Shown here piece by piece: positions 46,280-48,139 of a DNA stretch of 48,139 nt. A model generated the notes under the pieces. The model was not told where the DNA came from. It did no database searches and worked only from the letters and a program-made list of their open reading frames with translations. This DNA is from Sphingobium sp. Ant17 (GTDB taxonomy: Bacteria > Pseudomonadota > Alphaproteobacteria > Sphingomonadales > Sphingomonadaceae): positions 1-48,139 of the forward strand of contig NZ_JEMV01000006.1 of assembly GCF_000588875.1 (NCBI RefSeq), read 5' to 3'. Numbering within the stretch: the stretch's first letter is position 1; each line of letters starts with the position of its first letter. Position numbers and translations under genes: made by a program.

Positions 46280-46306
46280 GGAACCGGGGTGCATCTCGCC
46301 GGTTCC
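46280..46306 (+). repeat. Perfect 8-bp inverted repeat in the leader of the next gene
   Basis: GGAACCGG (46280-46287) and CCGGTTCC (46299-46306) with an 11-base loop, seven bases before the lipoprotein ATG at 46314. It would fold over the start region and could limit translation, or be a transcription-factor site. Confidence 0.55.
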
Positions 46307-46313
46307 TTTCGCC

Positions 46314-46808
46314 ATGCGCTTTACCTTTGCTCTTCTGCCTCTCTTCGCCCTTGCCGCCTGCGACAAGGCGGCAGAATCGCCAGAAAGCCAGCCTGGCATT
46401 GCGACCAATATTAGCGACCAGATTGAGTCTGAGAAAGCGGATATACCGCCTCCGGGCAACGTTGCTCAAGCCGCCGAAGCGGAATCTGATTCCAGTTTGA
46501 CCCAAGCAGATGAAGCTGGGCAGATGCCCGTGGCAATGCTGGGCCGCTGGACCGGAATGAAGGATCGGTGTGGCGATCGATCTGCGGATATGGAGCTGAA
46601 TATCCTGCCGGACCGGCTGGTCTTTCACGAAAGCGTTGGCACGGTCGAGGATGTGACGCCCGGCGATGAGCGGCGGCTGTCGGTCAGGGCGGCCTTTACC
46701 GGCGAAGGACAAAGCTGGACCCGCACCCTAACGCTCAACCCGTCGGAGGACGGCCAAACCCTCACCATTATCAACGACGGAACAGCCGCAACGCGTAAAC
46801 GCTGCTAA
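46314..46808 (+). CDS. Putative lipoprotein, hypothetical
   Basis: A 164-residue protein with a lipobox signal (MRFTFALLPLFALAACD). A Glu/Asp/Ala-rich linker of about 55 residues (ESPESQPGIATNISDQIESE onward) precedes a small domain, MLGRWTGMKDRCGDRSADME, ending TIINDGTAATRKRC, in which two cysteines could pair. I recognise no family with certainty; the GxWxx plus disulfide layout resembles small periplasmic beta-domains. An inverted repeat sits in its leader. recF follows 39 bases later. Confidence 0.65.
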   Translation: MRFTFALLPLFALAACDKAAESPESQPGIATNISDQIESEKADIPPPGNVAQAAEAESDSSLTQADEAGQMPVAMLGRWTGMKDRCGDRSADMELNILPDRLVFHESVGTVEDVTPGDERRLSVRAAFTGEGQSWTRTLTLNPSEDGQTLTIINDGTAATRKRC

Positions 46809-46847
46809 GCGCTTCCCCGACAGGCCCTGGCCCGCTACAGCCACGCG

Positions 46848-47921
46848 ATGATCGGCCGCCTGACCTTGAGCGATTTCCGCAACCACGCGGATGCGCTGAT
46901 CCTGCCCGATCATCCCTTCATATTGCTGACCGGCGACAATGGCGCGGGTAAGACCAATATATTGGAAGCTGTTTCAATGCTGGCACCGGGGCGTGGACTG
47001 CGTGGCGCGGCGCTGCGGGCCATGGCGCGGCAGGACGGTCCTGGCAGCTTTGGCGTCGCGGCGGACGTGGAGGGTGTCGTGCTCGGCACAGGCGTATCTG
47101 CCACGACGCCCGATCGACGACAGGTGCGGATCGGTGGGGTGGCGTCATCGGCCAATGCGCTCGCCGATCATCTGGCGATCGTCTGGCTGACCCCGGCAAT
47201 GGACCGGCTGTTCCTGGATAGCCCGGGCGGGCGGCGGCGTTTCCTCGATCGGTTGACGTTGGCGCTCCACCCCGGCCATGCCGCGCACAGCGCTCGTTAC
47301 GACGCGGCGATGCGTGCGCGCAACCGTTTGCTGGTCGATCCACGCCGCGCGGACCCCGTCTGGCTGACAGCGCTGGAGGCCCAGATGGACGAGCATGGCA
47401 CGGCTCTGGAGCAGGCGCGCGCCGATCTGGTCGCGCGCCTGAATACCGTGCTGGATGACCAGCCCGACGCACCTTTTGCCCGGCCATCCGTCCTGATCGA
47501 GCAGGAAGAGGGAGTGCGCGACGCGCCACTGGCGGTTCGGCTGGGGCGCGATCGACGACGAGATGCGGCAGCAGGGCGGACCTTGTCCGGGCCGCATCGC
47601 CATGACCTTTCGGTCACGCATATCGCCAAGGCGCAGCCTGCTGCGCTGTGTTCGACGGGCGAGCAAAAAGCGCTATTGCTGTCCATTCTGCTGGCCCATG
47701 CTGCGCTGGTCGCGGCCGACCGTGGTCGGCCGCCTGTGCTGCTGCTTGATGAAGTGGCCGCGCACCTCGACCCGTCGCGCCGGGCTGCCTTGTTCGAGCG
47801 ATTGGCCGCAACTGGGGGGCAGGTGTGGATGACTGGGACGGAATCGTCGCTTTTCAACGATTTGACCGTAGCAACTCGATTGACGGTAACGGCGGGCCAT
47901 CTATTTTGTTCCGCAACATAA
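46848..47921 (+). CDS. recF: DNA replication and repair protein RecF
   Basis: SMC-like ATPase that, with RecO and RecR, loads RecA at gaps in damaged DNA. The 357-residue protein has Walker [16 protein letters not shown] near residue 28, the ABC signature [11 protein letters not shown] near residue 267 and Walker [14 protein letters not shown] near residue 295. [11 protein letters not shown] is the typical RecF start. It is not beside dnaN or gyrB here, as in many alphaproteobacteria. Confidence 0.95.
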   Translation: MIGRLTLSDFRNHADALILPDHPFILLTGDNGAGKTNILEAVSMLAPGRGLRGAALRAMARQDGPGSFGVAADVEGVVLGTGVSATTPDRRQVRIGGVASSANALADHLAIVWLTPAMDRLFLDSPGGRRRFLDRLTLALHPGHAAHSARYDAAMRARNRLLVDPRRADPVWLTALEAQMDEHGTALEQARADLVARLNTVLDDQPDAPFARPSVLIEQEEGVRDAPLAVRLGRDRRRDAAAGRTLSGPHRHDLSVTHIAKAQPAALCSTGEQKALLLSILLAHAALVAADRGRPPVLLLDEVAAHLDPSRRAALFERLAATGGQVWMTGTESSLFNDLTVATRLTVTAGHLFCSAT

Positions 47922-48028
47922 CCCATCGCCGCAACGACTCGTCGCCCCGTGCTTTCCATGCCTCCCTGCGTCTGGCCTAAAGCCGGTGTCGGGGCAAAAG
48001 CCTAAAAGCAAGTCGGGGTCGCATTCGC

Positions 48029-48139
48029 ATGATCAATGGTTTTCGCGCGGTTTTCGCCGCCGCTCTCCTTGCGCTTTCCTCCCTGATCGTTACGCCTGCG
48101 ACGGCCGGAGTGCTGCAATGCGTTCCCTTTGCCCGTCAG
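48029..48139 (+). CDS. CHAP-domain protein, N-terminal fragment (runs off window)
   Basis: The first 37 codons are present: a signal peptide (FRAVFAAALLALSSLIVTPA, cleavage near ATA-G) and then GVLQCVPFARQ. LQCVPFAR is the usual start of the CHAP amidase/endopeptidase domain with its catalytic Cys, found in small exported sphingomonad proteins that cut peptidoglycan. The call rests on this motif alone. Confidence 0.65.
   Translation, partial: MINGFRAVFAAALLALSSLIVTPATAGVLQCVPFARQ

Overview
The window is high-GC chromosomal DNA from an alphaproteobacterium, most likely a member of the Sphingomonadaceae (Sphingobium/Sphingomonas type). The evidence is the aa3 oxidase cluster order ctaC-ctaD-ctaB-coxF-ctaG-ctaE-SURF1, a serC-serA-hisZ-purA string, a rpe-heparinase II/III pair, a short LOV-HTH photoreceptor of the EL222 type, a gene-transfer-agent-type holin/endolysin pair, and dispersed palindromic repeats of the 'GTCATCCCxGCGAAGGCxGGGAT' type. 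Nearly all of it is ordinary housekeeping DNA. No transposase, integrase, plasmid gene or CRISPR array was seen.

Layout. 1-9.9 kb: the end of ssb, galU, a DUF1674 (SdhAF4-like) protein, htpX, rsmB, a PAS protein, rpe, a heparinase-like protein, a class II aldolase, rpsU, an FKBP isomerase and a STAS-like protein. 9.9-12.7 kb: a minus-strand operon pyrE-pdxJ-acpS-lepB. 12.8-21.4 kb: the cytochrome c oxidase operon, followed by thrC and an rRNA-methyltransferase-like gene. 21.4-24.1 kb: a lipoprotein; a tiny 18-codon ORF with a perfect extended Shine-Dalgarno sequence; a holin-endolysin cassette; and, divergent from that cassette, the LOV-HTH regulator. 24.1-27.3 kb: minus-strand dapD, a HAD nucleotidase, a LOG-family protein and an extensin-like lipoprotein. 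27.4-33.3 kb: serC (with a structured leader), serA, hisZ and purA. 33.3-38.3 kb: a dicarboxylate/amino-acid symporter, a bestrophin, a BON-MscS channel, a membrane-anchored TlpA thioredoxin and tRNA-Gly. 38.7-42.5 kb: a periplasmic aldehyde oxidoreductase operon, paoABC. 42.5-48.1 kb: a cyclophilin, DUF2061 and DUF72 proteins, two tiny membrane peptides with a PspC protein, a GGCT-like protein, a periplasmic peroxiredoxin, a lipoprotein, recF and the start of a CHAP-domain protein.

Two things stand out. First, at least four conserved genes (ctaD, thrC, serA and the LOG gene), and perhaps two more, are each broken by one missing base in a short homopolymer. The uniform pattern points to assembly or basecalling deletions, not decay. 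The genes are annotated here as whole genes with the position of the break given.

Second, the region 21.9-24.1 kb holds the most unusual biology. The leader of the 18-codon ORF shares a 13-base identical block (GCGGGCCACGCGG) with the structured serC leader 5.4 kb away, and has a 14-base perfect match to the anti-Shine-Dalgarno end of 16S rRNA. Next to it, a blue-light-type LOV-HTH regulator is transcribed away from a GTA-type lysis cassette and shares a 269-bp intergenic region with it. This suggests, but does not prove, light-controlled lysis or gene transfer.
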